Counted from the stretch's first letter, positions 1-13,100 are shown. The stretch is 64,000 nt of DNA from Metridium senile (GCA_949775045.1 OX459102.1:12928370-12992369), one strand, 5' to 3'. Translations and numbers: made by a program. The notes: a model not told the origin generated them from the letters alone.

Positions 1-2345
1 TTTGCTTAAAAATTAAATTTCTATCCGGCAGATGCTATTTTAAGCAAAACTCTGACTAAAACCGCTTAGTTCTAGATAACAAAATAATATTTCAGTTTTA
101 ATAACACGAGTGCACATACAAGATAATTAATTGTTTGTTATTTTCCGCGTTTTTTATCATTTGCAGGCTAAATTTTTCACCGATTGAAAGCGCGCGATAA
201 TACTCTTAGCTTTTAAATGTCACTATGCATTGCAACACGTTGCTTTCTTGAGCAATAAATCATTCAGTGTTCGACGTAAAAACTGCGTGGCCGAAAAAAC
301 ATCATTTGTAATTGGTGGTTATGCTGAAAAGTCGACCCCCCACTATAGCTCTGTACTCTACAATAACAAACAAATAAGACTGTTGGGAAAAAAAGGAGCT
401 CTGTATTTATGAAACTACAGTTGGTTGGTTGGATTGTGGATGCACTAATTTACTGCCCATACCGAATTTCTGTGTGTAGTATTCGCGACATGGTCTGGCG
501 TTTGAGAAATTTTGGGGTAATTTTACAGGTTTGTGGATAAATGAATTCCCGCTATTTAGTAATTTTGAAATAATATGTCGAAGTAGTAAACATGTTTTAG
601 TGTCTACTTTTTGTAGACATTTTATGTATCTTTATTTTAGGATTTCTTGTTTTTTTCACGTATTTTCATTTCGGGATTAAATGTTTTTTTCTTTTATACA
701 TTTATCTTTATTTTGGGAATTATTTGTTAACTGAATCTGTTGTATCTTCCATCTCTAGTATGTTTTGTTATTTTTCAAGGAAAACTATTTGATTCAAAGT
801 CAACATTTCTGAAACAAACCTCGCCAATTTTCTAGCATAAATTGCACTTTGAATTTTTGCACAATTTAGATATAAAATGTATCTTTTTGCCCTTAATTAC
901 CTGGGTTACGTAATGTAATGTCAAAATGCACTGGGTCGAAGTAACATTTGCGACATTTTTATGAAAACGATAAAATGACCTAACATTTCTTTTCTTCTTC
1001 TCTACAATGTTAAAGTTTCCAGTCTGAAATGCCTCTAGGGCTTATTGATTTGTGCGAAAAAGATGATGAAAAACGACCAAAATAAAACTGTTTATTTCTG
1101 AGATGCAAAAAATAAGTATCCAAGTTTGTTCTAGCATGTTAAAGATTAAGTATTCCGACCGTTTTAAACACAATTCACTGACTAAAATCTCGAAATTTCT
1201 AAACAGAAAACTGTTTAGGAACATTATCGAGCGTTTAGTCTATTCTGTTTTATTTTGGGGAACAAATGACGAGAGTTTGACTTAAAAATAATTATTATTT
1301 TATGAAATGTATCCACAGGAGTCAACACTTTTGATCCACTCTTTAACTATTAAAGAATTCTTCAAAAAATGTTAGAAAAAATAGCCGAGAATTTTACTTA
1401 AGGAATTCATCAGGAAAGGATAATTATGATTTTCAAAGTTTTGAAAAATTATTCTAAAATAATTTTAGAAGTAAAAGAGTAATAATCAATGTGTTTTTTT
1501 TTTTCAAATACGTGCTTATTCGAATCAGGTAGCGAAATAAAGAACTAGATTTGAACATGTTTTTAGTGTTTCTCATTGTGAATTTAGAAAGCTGTGATCG
1601 TCGGGGTGTATGTAGACTTGGTTTTAGTGTTTTGTCATGCATCCTGAGCGAAAGTAATGTTCAGCATATTTTGTGTATTTAAAGTTGCATACCATTAAAA
1701 TATTAAAATACTTTAATGGTATGCAACATTGAAAAAAATATCAAATAATGTTTCTACGTACGTAGTACTACAATCTGTTTCCGTTTCCGTATATACTGAA
1801 CGGTTGCAACGCACGTTAACGTAATGAATCAATGTTTCGTAGCGTTAACTATGTTTTCCTTTCTCACGAAATATACTGAAAGTATTTCAGTTGATATAGA
1901 CTTGATTACTTTTACGTTAAGTTACGCAATTGCGTTTTCAGTTTCAGGTTGTTATGCGCGATCACAAAAGCACGTTACGATATCAATCGTTTCAGTTTTC
2001 ATATAAAGCCTACTTTGTGTTACGTTTTCTTGCGTAAAGCAGTGTTACATTACATTATTACTGCTTCAGTATTAACGGCGTATTTTTTAGAATTCCGTAA
2101 GAAAGTCTACGTTTTTGTTACTATTGTTAGCGTAAAGTGCCTTAATTTTGTTTTCCAAGTCTAAGTGTTACTTATAGTTTTTGCAACCAATGTTTGGTGA
2201 ATACTGTGGCTGCTGAATATTAAACTTTAAAGTTACGAATAATAAGACGCAAAGCCTTGTCATGCAAAAATGAATTAATGTGGGCCAGCGGTGGCCTCTA
2301 ACTCGGCGGAATTTTGTTAAGTCATAGACAACCTAGACAACCACT
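1..2345. other. Intergenic or intronic DNA, no supported gene
   Basis: AT-rich sequence with only short ORFs of about 60-70 codons that lack homology or codon character I can recognise. A short perfect hairpin occurs near 1687-1725 (CATACCATTAAA...TTTAATGGTATG). Between about 1800 and 2130 there are many GTTAACGT/TTACGTTA words, similar in flavour to the minisatellite at 21730-22400. I see no supported exon. Confidence 0.5.
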
Positions 2346-2640
2346 CACTTTTCTCATTAAATTGAACTAAAAATTGTTGTATACCTCGTCTGAGTTTGAC
2401 CAAGGCAATCACTTTTCTCATTTAGTTGTACTTAAATTGTTGTATACCTCGTCTGAGTTTGACCAAGACAATCACTTTTCTCATTTCATTGTACTTAAAT
2501 TGTTGCATACCTCCGGTTTGAGATGGCCAAGACAACACTTTTCTCATTAAATTGTACTAAAAATTGTTGAATACTTCGTCTGAGTTTGACCAAGACAATC
2601 ACTTTTCTTATTAAATTTCACTTAAAATTGTGGAATTTTT
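2346..2640. repeat. Tandem repeat, five units of about 63-64 bp
   Basis: The word CACTTTTCTCATT or a close variant recurs at 2346, 2410, 2473, 2536 and 2600. The text between is well conserved (TGTTGTATACCTCGTCTGAG, TTTGACCAAGACAATC). The spacing of 63-64 bp and the slight divergence mark an imperfect minisatellite. No coding role is visible. Confidence 0.85.
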
Positions 2641-2866
2641 TTAAATTTTTTTTTTGAAGTTTATCTATGCGGTCGTTTAAATAAAAATGAAAAAGACGAG
2701 CTCCTACTTTAACTGATCAACCGATTTAATGACAATTACTATACTTAAAATAAAGAGCAACTTGTGGAATTCTTTGTTTCTTAGGTTTATCCGTTTTTTA
2801 ATTGAAAAATTAGAATGCAAAAATATGTCTTATCACGTGACGAGCTCGAACTGTTACCATTCTTGG

Positions 2867-3004
2867 TTTGCAACCATTTCCAGGAAAACGAATTGAGCAA
2901 AAGTACCACCAGCCACGGTGATGGTTTTCTTTTGTCAAGACCACCAGCATGGCTGCCGCCGGTTTCTTTCGTTCAATTCACTCTCTTGGGAATGGTTGCA
3001 ATCT
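2867..3004. mobile_element. Short TIR element (MITE family C), copy 1
   Basis: The ends are inverted repeats of about 33 bp (TTGCAACCATTTCCAGG... against ...GGAATGGTTGCAATC). A second copy in opposite orientation lies at 30761-30905, sharing the interior words GTACCACCAG, GGTTTTCTTTTGTC and GGCTGCCG. Two dispersed copies with matching termini make a non-autonomous DNA transposon the best reading. The 63-codon ORF inside it is not a gene. Confidence 0.8.
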
Positions 3005-3253
3005 GATAATATTATTTACTCAGACTGTCGTCCAGACAACCACAAGCCTCTGACCTAAAACTGTAATATTATATAATTCTTTTTTGTTCTATTCTCGTCA
3101 CAAACGTCCCTATTGGCGTTTATTTATTCATACATTCTGACATCGCTACACAACTTTTAATTCTACTCCTGCTGTCGTGGTTAACCTAGATTGTAGAAAC
3201 ACGACTCCATACCCGGATGAAAAGTTTGTCTCTCTCTTCGATATTATGTGCAG

Positions 3254-3298
3254 GATCTAACGGGAACAATGAAAACACCACCGCAATTTCCAACCAAG
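3254..3298 (+). CDS. Candidate 45-nt internal exon (weak)
   Basis: An acceptor (TTATGTGCAG) and a donor (AAG|GTATTT) bracket 45 nt that are open in the 1-1 phase and read as an Asn/Thr-rich stretch (SNGNNENTTAISNQ). It would join in frame to the candidate terminal exon at 4317-4486. No upstream signal-peptide or membrane exon was found in the window, so the gene it would belong to is unknown. It could be chance. Confidence 0.25.
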
Positions 3299-3968
3299 GT
3301 ATTTGTGTTCATTTTGATGAAATTTGGTAAATGTTTTCTGCATAGTTTTGAAGTGAAACCTAAGGTAAAGTTATGCTACGCATATCTTAGTAACAGGTGT
3401 CGTTTTAATTATAAGGATTTCATGGATTTACTCATAAAAGCTATTATTACTATTATTTCTTCACTCCTCCATAGTTTTATTTTATATAGTATACTTTCAG
3501 TACGTCGTGTTTATGTTTTTTTTTATAGAGTGTTAATGTAAAGAAAATAAGTTATACATTGCCGACCTAGTTATTTTTTCATTCTAATTATCTGATCGTT
3601 AAATTTACGCTTAATGGAACTTTCTTTTTCCGTTTATCATTTCTTTTATTTCTTGAATTCTATTTGTAGCACTTGTTTTTGTTTTACATTCATTAGATTA
3701 ATGATTTCTCGATGTTCTGAGAGTGAAATCCTTTACGGTGTCACGCGCTTTCTATAGTAGCAGGTCTCACATTTATTTATTTAATATGACTTAAAGTTTG
3801 ATTTAAAATTTCACACCATACACCATAATATTTTTACAATGTTTTCTTATTTTTTACGTAGATGCATGTTTTTTCTTTTGGGTTTTGTTGTTGAGCGTAA
3901 AGCTACATCGAGCTTGGAAAAATGTTTGAATGAATGAAAATGATATTCTGTGGGCATCAAGTAATATT

Positions 3969-4262
3969 ACAGAAATCGTGTATTGTTAATTGAGCAACCT
4001 AAAACAACTATCAAACTGCAAGACGTTTGACTGATTTGTAGACAGATAAACTTCGTGTAGTTAAAGAGTCGTTTCACATTGTTCAACCAACAATAAACGG
4101 TTACTAAAATATTTCTCGGTGCCCACGGTTTTTCGATTCAGAAATCGTGTATCGTTAATTACAACCTGAAACAACTCTCTAACTTCAGATAAACGTCGTG
4201 TAGTTAGAGAATCGTTTCACATTGTTCAACCAATGTTATAAACGGTTACTGAAATATTTGGT
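3969..4262. repeat. Two-copy tandem duplication
   Basis: 3969-4117 and 4138-4262 share long blocks: CAGAAATCGTGTAT, CAGATAAAC-TCGTGTAGTTA, CGTTTCACATTGTTCAACCA and AAACGGTTACTAAAATATTT. The first copy carries about 25 extra bases in the middle. It is a diverged direct duplication lying just upstream of the candidate exon at 4317. Confidence 0.75.
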
Positions 4263-4316
4263 ACTAAGTCCTTCACAAGGCGTATAAATATTTGTATTTT
4301 AATCAAATTAACTTAG

Positions 4317-4486
4317 CCGCCAATTGTCAACCCCTCTTTGTATACGATCACAACCCTTTCGGTTACAAACCTCACGACATAACATATCAATGTGTTTATT
4401 TATACGAAATTGAAACGATAGATCGTTCGAGGTCGTTGTCATCACCGCTTCGACTTAGTGCGACATCAGACGATATCGAAATGTAG
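4317..4486 (+). CDS. Candidate terminal exon of an unidentified gene (weak)
   Basis: After a plausible acceptor (AATTAACTTAG) the frame that needs one upstream base stays open for about 56 codons to a TAG. Base composition is less AT-rich than the flanks and the codons look balanced. The peptide has several tyrosines and a polar Ser/Arg-rich end finishing in SDDIEM, as in a cytoplasmic tail. The phase matches the candidate exon at 3254-3298. I do not recognise the product, and no transmembrane or start exon was found. It could be the 3' end of a gene starting outside the window, or a chance ORF. Confidence 0.35.
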
Positions 4487-5189
4487 TTTTTGCGTTTGGA
4501 TTTCACATAGTTATTATCTATAGTACAATATGGTTATTTTTACAACTAAACTCCATGTAAAGTCATTTTTAGTTATTCTAACATAAGCGATATTTTTTGT
4601 TATTTTTTTTTCTGTAATTTTTCTAGTAACTTCAATTAAGTCCCCAAAAAAATCTGTTAGGATCGCAATCCCTTGTGGCCATAAAATCTCATACCATATC
4701 CTTACATAACATTTTCTTTCAATATTTTAAGAACTACAAGCCTGCCAAACCGCTACCATAACGAACACTTCAAATACCAATGTACAAAACCGCGCCAAAC
4801 TCGATACCCTCAAATGAGAAATTTGATGCTAATATTAAGATAGATAACATCTAACGAAGTTTTAAAGTTTTTCGTGCAAATTTAAAATCGTTAGTCCACG
4901 TGTATAAGAATTTTGATGTTTGTTTGATTACATGTTCTGTCAGTTTTCCAAATAAAGCTATACCACCTGTCGAGCTTAGCCATTCGGGATCCTCGCTATA
5001 ATTGCTTGGGATCTTCCCACGGAAACATAAACACCCAAGGTCATGCGAAATTCTCATTCGTAACAGTGTTCGAAATTCATTTTCCCAAGTTGAAAAATTT
5101 AACGATTTGACAGTTATTTTCAAAATATTGAACCAAATGGTCAATTACTGGTGACGTTGTCTCACGCAGGGTGTGTACATGTGCTATTG

Positions 5190-5660
5190 TAGCCTGATGC
5201 TTACACACGAAACATTGTAACATGTGGATTTACAAATTGCAACATGTTATGTTAACATATTTTTACAACATAGGGATAAAATCTTTCATTATCTAGGTTT
5301 TCAAATTGTAACGCTATATAAATCTATTTATTTTTCGAACGCAAAATTGTAACAAAATTGTGGCAAATTTGTGGGTGTACAAATTGGAACATGCAATGTT
5401 ACCATATTTTTACAACATAGGGATAAAACCCTTCACTGATAATGTAGATTTCCAAAATTTTAAAGCTAAATCAATCTTTTTTTTCGAGCGCAAAATTGTA
5501 ACAAAATTGTAACAAATAGTTACAAATTTGTGGATGTACAAATGCCATATTTTTTGCAACATAGGGATAAAAACGTTTTTATGAGTTGAAGTGTACCAAA
5601 TTGTAGTGCAACATAGCGATAACAACGTTTTTTATGAATTGAAGTGTACCAAATTGTAGA
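5190..5660. repeat. Diverged tandem repeats
   Basis: The phrase TTTTTACAACATAGGGATAAAA recurs near 5261, 5402 and (varied) 5550 and 5607. GCAAAATTGTAACAAAATTGT and TTGTGGATGTACAAAT lie between them, giving a unit of about 140-150 bp. It then shortens to about 60 bp (AACGTTTTTTATGAATTGAAGTGTACCAAATTGTAG, twice, in variant form). Non-coding. Confidence 0.7.
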
Positions 5661-6214
5661 GCTTCTTTTTCAAATACAAAAATGACATTTACTTTTCTTG
5701 CGTTTAAAGCAAAATCGTTCGTTGTTTTAGCTGATATGGCAGAAATCTATAGTGTCCAAATTAGAGTACCTTCTCAACAATACCGTAAATTGATGTAGTA
5801 ATTATAAAAGTCAATGATTCTAACTATATTTCTTGTATGTTTTAGTTTCGTGTATTGAAAGGATTAAAATATATTATGGTTAAGTTGATGTAGCTACCCG
5901 ATCTACACACAGTTGGGTTGAACAAACCACAATAGATAATCGAGCCTCCCTAGGGCGAACCACTACATGAGAATATAGTATAAAATAAATAATAGAGAAA
6001 ACGTACTATATATACAATCAAAAATGAAAGGTGTACAATAACCGTTTTCCATGTCGTCTGGCCGGACAAGTCTTCTTAGGGACGGACCAGCAGATAATTG
6101 ATGAGGGGTGTTACGGGATTCCCCCAAAAAATAAATGCTTGGCTTTAACCTTGAAAAAATATTTCGTGTACAAAAAAAAAAACACAACGATTTGTCCCTT
6201 CCTCGGTAACCACT

Positions 6215-6257
6215 CTTCTGTCGCTCGTTTCTCGCTACCAGAAACGAGCGACAGAAG
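6215..6257. repeat. Perfect hairpin, 18-bp stem
   Basis: CTTCTGTCGCTCGTTTCT at 6215-6232 is the exact reverse complement of 6240-6257, with the 7-base loop CGCTACC. It sits inside a 123-codon ORF that is only an artefact of the GC-rich repeat around it. It is probably the centre of a small palindromic element. Confidence 0.8.
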
Positions 6258-9009
6258 AAGATTACCCCTGGGTTCCCGAGGATGGATTTGTCCGTCCTCC
6301 ATTGTGAAACGGGTCAATACGAAAGGATTAGCGGCTCTTTCCTTGACCGACCAGAGATTTCACATCTTTCCTGCCCAGGTATTAAAAGATTGTCACTTTT
6401 GAGTTAAGGTTGTCCAACGAAAGATTAAGAACAGTTAGAGCGGTTCGTTTATACTCGAATACCAGGGATTAAAAATATCTAATTTTAAAGTTGAAATTGC
6501 ACGAAGATTAAGAAAATGGCTATTTATATAACAGTACTCCTTAGTTCGCATTTGGACAAACTCTACTAATAGCTGACTTGAAGCCTTTTCATCGATAACG
6601 TTTATTGAATTAGATGTATCGATATATATCTATATTTCTCCAAGTAGTGATATTCTTTTTAGACCATCTGCGGAAGGGCTCTCAGGGTTCTCAATTTCTC
6701 AACGGCTCGTAAAATACACGAAAAATGGTTTTATATTCGTTATCTTGATAAGATAAGAGTATTCTCTCAAGTTTTTACGTAGGTAGGTCATTCATATTCG
6801 AGTAGGCGGTCCTCGACATAAGATAAGAATAATTTCTAGCCTTTCAAAAAAGAAAATATATATGAAAACTACTATACTATACTTTGAAAAACATTTCTTG
6901 TGACTTAAAATACATTAAGTTCTTCAAGAAAGTTTTGCTTGATGCTGGCTATTGATATTTTTATTTCAAAATCATTTTCAAAACCACTTTCAAAATATTA
7001 TACTATAGTTTAATGTTTAATATTTTTCTTCTATTTGCTTTCATTTGTGGGGTTTTATCCAATTCTCATCCGTTCCCTTTCATTTACTCCCATCCACTTC
7101 ACATTTTCTTATTCACTGCACTTAAATAAATTACTACAACCGATTATTAGCACACCAGACTGCACTGTTTCTAAGTTAAACAAGATATTGTACAATTTCC
7201 TTCCGATGTTAATATCCTTCCTACAAATCATGTCAAAAATAATGAACTAGCTAGACACAAAATTGCCTCGAAAACTTTGCTTTTGGTAATGAGAGACATT
7301 CTTTGTTTGTGCTGTGTCGTGTTTTTTTTTGTATAAAACTAATTGGCTACGATCGAAATTCCCATTTAAAACAATTAATATTAATGTTTTAGTTACAGTA
7401 TAACTCAAAAAATATTCCTGATTTTTATAATGGGAACATTTTATTGTGGAATTTTGTTTTCTTTAGATTCAATATAATTGAATTAACGCGTGCGTATTTT
7501 CCATAAAATTTATTAAACTGAAATATTTGCTTAAAGGGTTTCTCTTGTTAATTGGTATCGTCAAAATTGTCTGGCCTGTTTTGACATGATTCAAAATTAC
7601 TTTCAAAATTGCTTCATTTTTGTAAGTGCTATAAATAGAATCGGTAAAAGTTTATTTTTTGCATTACATATTTTTCATGTTAAATTATTTTCTAGTATAA
7701 AAGCTTTTGATTTCGTTCTATTGGAATTGAAATATTTCTCTTATCAGTTTATTGTAAGTTGAGAATTTGAAGTTTTAAGGTTTATTTAGAGTAATCGAAA
7801 GAAAGACTTAATCAAAAATTCTCTCACATTATTTAAACTCATTCTTCCCCTCCCCTCCCCTCCTAGAGTATCACTTCTGCCGTCACACTGCCCACAACTA
7901 ACCTAAATGATACAAAACCCGTGAGTTTCGTTCATAATTCATTAAAACAATTCCACACTAAAAGCCCTTAATTGTCTTGAAAGTTTTCTTTGCTTGTAAA
8001 ACATCGTATTATAAGAACCAATGGGTGTGACTTGGATGCTTTTTAAATTGTTTTTCCTTTTTTTCACCGTCAAGTCATCAACACCATTTGTGCTCAAGAC
8101 TCAACTCCATCCCGATTAATTATTGATTTGTTCAAATCGGGGGCTTGTCGGCGCTATGTGGGGTCTAACTCACTGTGTATGATCGTGGAATCACTATAAT
8201 TTATATTCTTCGACCTTCATTGGAGTTGTAAATGAACGCATTGTCGCCTTTTGTCAACCACCAAAACTAGCTGTCGTCGAGAATCGTAAGTTTCTGAGAA
8301 AAACTGTCTAAGTTTTAACCACTAGTTAAAGCGATAGATAAACATCAGGGTTAACGCCGCGTTTTAGTATGAAATATCAATTTCACAACCTTTTAAGACA
8401 CAAAAAGTATAATTTGTATTGAAGAAAATCGAGTTTAGAAGTTTTAAGTTCCAAGTGGAAAATATGTTAGAAATTGTTTTTACGATGTTGAATTATCTAA
8501 AACTTTTCGATGAAGAAAACTATTTTTTTCGATATTTTAGTTGTTTAAACTTTTATTACTCTGTGTTATTTTGGTGTAAATATATTTTCTCTGTGTTACT
8601 GACTTTTTAATTTATTTAAATTGAGGAATTTTAGGTTTTAAAAACCTTTTTTTAGTTCGATGTATGTATCGACATTGTTACAATATGAGATCCAAAATTT
8701 TATCAGTTTACTCTTTACTCTATGTAAAAATAGAAAAATTAATACCAAATTCGTGTAACTTTTAGTTTGGCATGAATTTTTTTACAAAAACCTAATATTT
8801 TGATTCGTGAGCGTTTTGAAATGTTTTTTTTTTTAATTTCCCGGAGCAATATCGGAAACAAGTAATAGATTTAACTTCGGATCTAGTCTTTTTTTAAGAC
8901 TTATAAAACGAATGAATGATAATAGTTTAGTTTGTAGTTTTGCATGCAGTATTTGGGGATAATTGTGGGTCAAGCTGTGGATAATTAAGTGTATTGTAAG
9001 TTATGTAAT

Positions 9010-9345
9010 GTGTAATGTATTTGTTTTATTTTTTATTTTATTTCATTTTATAATATATTTTTATTTTATTTTATTTTATTTCGTTTTATTCAATTTAATC
9101 TAATTTTATTCTATTTCATTTTATTCTATTGTATTTGATTGTATTTGATTCTATTGTATTTAATTTTTGTTTATTTTATTTTATTTAATTTTATTCTATT
9201 GTATTTTATTTTATTTTATTTTATTTAATTTAATTTAGTTTTATTCTATTTTATTTAGGTTTTTATCTCATTTTATTTATTTATTTATTTATTTCCATTT
9301 TATTTTATTTTATTTATTTTATTATATTTTAATCCATTTTTTTAA
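9010..9345. repeat. ATTTT/ATTT-rich low-complexity tract
   Basis: About 330 bases of imperfect TTTTA/TTTA repeats with a strong T bias on the + strand. Simple sequence, no ORF. Confidence 0.9.
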
Positions 9346-9639
9346 TTTATAATTATTATAAGCTCGTAGTTTCGTCGCTTGCGTGCATCTGAAACATCGC
9401 AACACAACCTACACAAACCATAATACACACTATGAAAACATTGTATATTTACCAAAAAGGGGAAAAAATCAGTTTCTATTTTCTAAATAACCCCATTATA
9501 GTCATTTTATTTTATTCATTTTCATTGTAAAGTCAATAGTGTTTTATTTTATAATCGCGAGTAAAATCACAGCAGTAGTTTTGTTTTTACCTTTGAAATA
9601 TTCCTCCCATTCCCTTTGTTTCTATTTAATTTACAGCGA

Positions 9640-9895
9640 TTTCAATAATCGTTGTCGCAAACAAAGCTATAGTCCACACTCTGAAGCATGCAAAGGATGT
9701 CGGTATTTCTTCTCTTGCTATCGATCTATTCATAGCATATTCTGGCTGTACGTGTTTGTGTTATATGACCATAACACGTTCTTGCAGTGGTAGATAATAT
9801 AACAAATATTTCTTATAAAACATGAGTGATAGATCACAAATTATGTTCATATTACCGACATCCTTTGCAGGTTTCAGAGTGTGAACTAGGTGTAT
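9640..9895. mobile_element. TIR element (MITE family B), copy 1
   Basis: Shares with 45589-45882 the ordered blocks CACACTCTGAAGC, GCAAAGGATGTCGGTATTT, TATTCATAGCATATT, GTGTTTGTGTTATATGACC and, inverted at the far end, CCGACATCCTTTGCAGG and TTCAGAGTGTG. The subterminal inverted repeat ACACTCTGAAGC...GCAAAGGATGTCGG is about 35 bp. Non-autonomous element; the 84-codon ORF over it is not a gene. Confidence 0.8.
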
Positions 9896-10092
9896 TTAAA
9901 TTTGGACAAGAAATGAAACTCAATGTCTTTACTATCCGACGTTGAAAAATTAATTCATAAAGTGTTTAAAGTTGTGTTTTCGCTCATAGGCCGACAGGTT
10001 ATTGAACACTGTAGGTTATTGAATATTAAAGATATAAAAGAAAAAGTAGGTGCTAGGTTATAAAATTGACATGAATTTCTTTTTTTTTTCAG

Positions 10093-10191
10093 GCCGAGAC
10101 CAAGATCAATATTTAAAGATGATAACTACGACATTCTGTGCACTATGCATTCTTGCAGCAACATTACTTTCGTTTCAAACACATTTACAAG
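10093..10191 (+). other. First coding exon: 5' UTR end plus signal peptide
   Basis: A polypyrimidine tract and CAG at 10092 give the acceptor, and CAAG|GTATGT gives the donor. The 26 bases before the ATG at 10119 are untranslated. The 24 codons encode MITTTFCALCILAATLLSF and a short polar end, a typical cleavable signal peptide. The donor is phase 1. Confidence 0.85.
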
Positions 10192-13100
10192 GTATGTATG
10201 CTATAAATATACTTATTATCATCATCATCATCATCATCATCATCTTTGTTATTATCATCATGATCACTATCATCATATCGATCATCAATTCACTGGCCAT
10301 TATTGCTACTACTATTCACATCATCATCATCGATATCATCATCACAACCACCATCATTGTTTTCATATTCCTGTATAATCATGATCACCATTATAATCAT
10401 CATTAGTAGTATAGAAAATCGAACGATCTTGAGTACGTATAATCCGTAATTAATAGGTACGAGTGATGTTTTGAGAGAGTTTTGAGAAGGCGAGTCAATT
10501 TTCTTAACTTTTAAAACACCACGAGTATTAATTAATTAATTACGAGTTGTACGAGTAAATCGTGCGATTTTTTATTCATGATATACTGAAAAACGTACGA
10601 TTTAATTGTACTCTAGTCCAATCAGAATCGAGTAATTTTGTACAGTATACTATAAATATGATAATGTTGTTTGAATTCCTTTTTTCTATCCTTTCAAATG
10701 GTTTTAACACTTTCCTTCAATGTGCCTCCCACTCAACACTTTGTTAATGTAAAGAAAGCATCAAAACAATCAATGATTTATTGACCATTAAGTTTTAAGA
10801 TATCACATTTCCAATTTAAACTTTTATACGGAGCTTGACTTACTGACGTTCTCGGATGTTAACGATAACAATAATGATAACGATAACAATAACGATAACA
10901 ATAATGATATCGATAACAATAATGCTAACTATGTCAATAAGGACAACAATAACAATAATGATAACAATAACGATATTATAAATAAAATGTTACATCTACT
11001 ATATCATATACACCACAATCACCGTCATCATCATCATCGTTGTCATCATCATTGTCATTGAACATCACCATCATCACTATCATCATTGTCATCACCGTCA
11101 TCATTTTCATCTTCATCATCACCACCACCACCACTACCATCATTGTCATCATCATCATTCCCATCTTCATCATCATCATCATCGCCACCTCCACCATCAT
11201 ATCATCACGATTCTTAATACGTATTCTTCTCATTCCAGTTACAGCATACATCGGCAAGCCCGTTATCCTCGTCCAGCCACAAGACACAGTCGTCATAGGA
11301 TTTAGCTTTACATTAATGTGCATCACCCACAAAAACAATACAGTACGATGGTATCACAACAGCCGTCAAATCAACTTTAAACGGCGGACTGACATGCAGA
11401 AGACGGCTGACGGTTCTCTGTATGTATCCAACGCCGTTCTACTTCGAGATCAAGGGTTCTATCAGTGCCTAGTCTCGAATCCCAGAGGTGCTATCTTCAG
11501 CAGACGCACTAAAGTCACGTTTCCATGTAAGTAATGCTTTGTCGGTGGTTGAGGTTCGTTTAAAATTCTACTTTTGGAGTTGTGTTTTTTTTGTATCACA
11601 TGACTATTTTTGAGCAAATTGATTGGCCAGAAGCGATCACATGGTACAGAAACAGGATTTCAAACAAGCATTTTACCACTCTAGTGGTTTCGATAGTAAT
11701 GATGATAATGATGATAATGATGATGATAATTATGATGATGATGATGATAATGATGATGATGATGATAATATATGATGATAATGACGATGATAATGATGAT
11801 GATGATGAAGATGATGATGGTAATTATGATCGTGATGATGGCTTTGAATTTCAATTACAAATATATTTAGACCTTCAAATAAACCTCTTTTAAAAGCCAT
11901 GTTCCCAATACTCATCACACATGTTTGTCCTATTGCAGATCTTCGTCAATTCTCGACGGCTAATTCAATCATAGGCAAAGAAGAGAGCCACAGCGTAGTC
12001 TTAAGATGTCAAGCACCCGCTTCGTTCCCCGACCGACAAATACAATGGTCTAAACTAGATCCACAGAACCAGGGCCTACGTAAGCCTCTTCCCCAGTCTC
12101 CCTACTACACGGTCAGTGCCAACGGGGACCTACACTTCTCGTACGTGAAGAGTGTCGATTCTGGCGACTACATGTGTACAGTGACCAATAATATTATTAA
12201 TAAACACGTGGTACGGACGGTGGTGCTGAACGTCATGCCAGGTTAGTACGCCATTTTGTTTTGGTCTAGCATAATGTTAAATGAAGCAGAGCTATAAAAT
12301 ATGGACCGTGAAAAAATATTTATATAACGAGGAGTGAAGGGAGGAGGGAGAAGGAGGAGGGGGAGAAGGAAAGGGGAAGAAAGTTGCAATTTCTATTTGA
12401 GCTAAAGAACTTTCATGAAAAATTTAATGATGAAGGGGGAAGGGAGGAGGTAGGAGGGGGAGAAGGAAAGGGAAGAAAGTTGCAAGTTCTATTTGAGCCA
12501 AAGAACCTTGAAGAAAAAAATAAATGATGAAGGGGGAAGGGAGGAGGGAGAAGGAGGAGGGGGAGAAGGAAGTGTGAAGAAAGTTGCAAGTACGTTCTAT
12601 AGGAGACGAAGTCTAATTTGTTCGTATGTTTTGTTAACTTCGTCTGTTTGTCGTGTTTCAGTTCGTCCTTTGGTAACTCAACCGCCAATGATATCACCAG
12701 AGTTTTCCATAGCAAAGGTTGCTTTGAAGGGAGAACGATTTGTACTGGAATGTATTGTGTATGGAATGTAAGTATCTTAAACATAATTGATGTAGGATAG
12801 CGATGATGATCGTAATTACCAATTAACTGTTCTTTACAGGCCTGTACCTAAGATAACCTTACGTATGAAAGGGATTCACATGATGCTTGGACAGATAACA
12901 GGCAACGCTCGACGGTACTTCATTAAGAGTTTCTCTAGTAATGATGCTGGTAAATATAAATGTAAAGCAACAGATCTATCAGGGAGAGTAGATGCAAGAA
13001 GTACAACAGTAACAATGGAAGGTAGGGAAAATAAAACACCAACTTATAGAAAACAACCCTTACTATCACGCGGAAAAAATTGGAGTGATTGAGCTTTAGA

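Larger units (their letters stand above)
4487..10092. other. Non-coding upstream region of the adhesion gene
   Basis: No convincing coding exon was found. It holds diverged tandem repeats (5190-5660), a perfect hairpin (6215-6257), an ATTTT-rich tract (9010-9345) and one TIR element (9640-9895). A 54-nt stretch at 7869-7922 bounded by AG and GTGAGT is open in one frame but has no partner. The first coding exon of the downstream gene is preceded by a splice acceptor at 10092, so at least one 5' non-coding exon and the promoter should lie in this stretch; I could not locate them. Confidence 0.5.

Noticed and set aside
6031..6402. 123-codon ORF
   Set aside because: It crosses a perfect hairpin and a repeat-like GC-rich block, has no domain, and has a mirror ORF on the other strand.
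7869..7922. 54-nt exon candidate between AG and GTGAGT
   Set aside because: Open in one frame, but no phase partner or neighbouring exon; a chance match or part of an untranslated exon.
10976..11338. 120-codon minus-strand ORF rich in Met/Val/Asp
   Set aside because: It is a reading of the ATC microsatellite and the antisense of the Ig1 exon.
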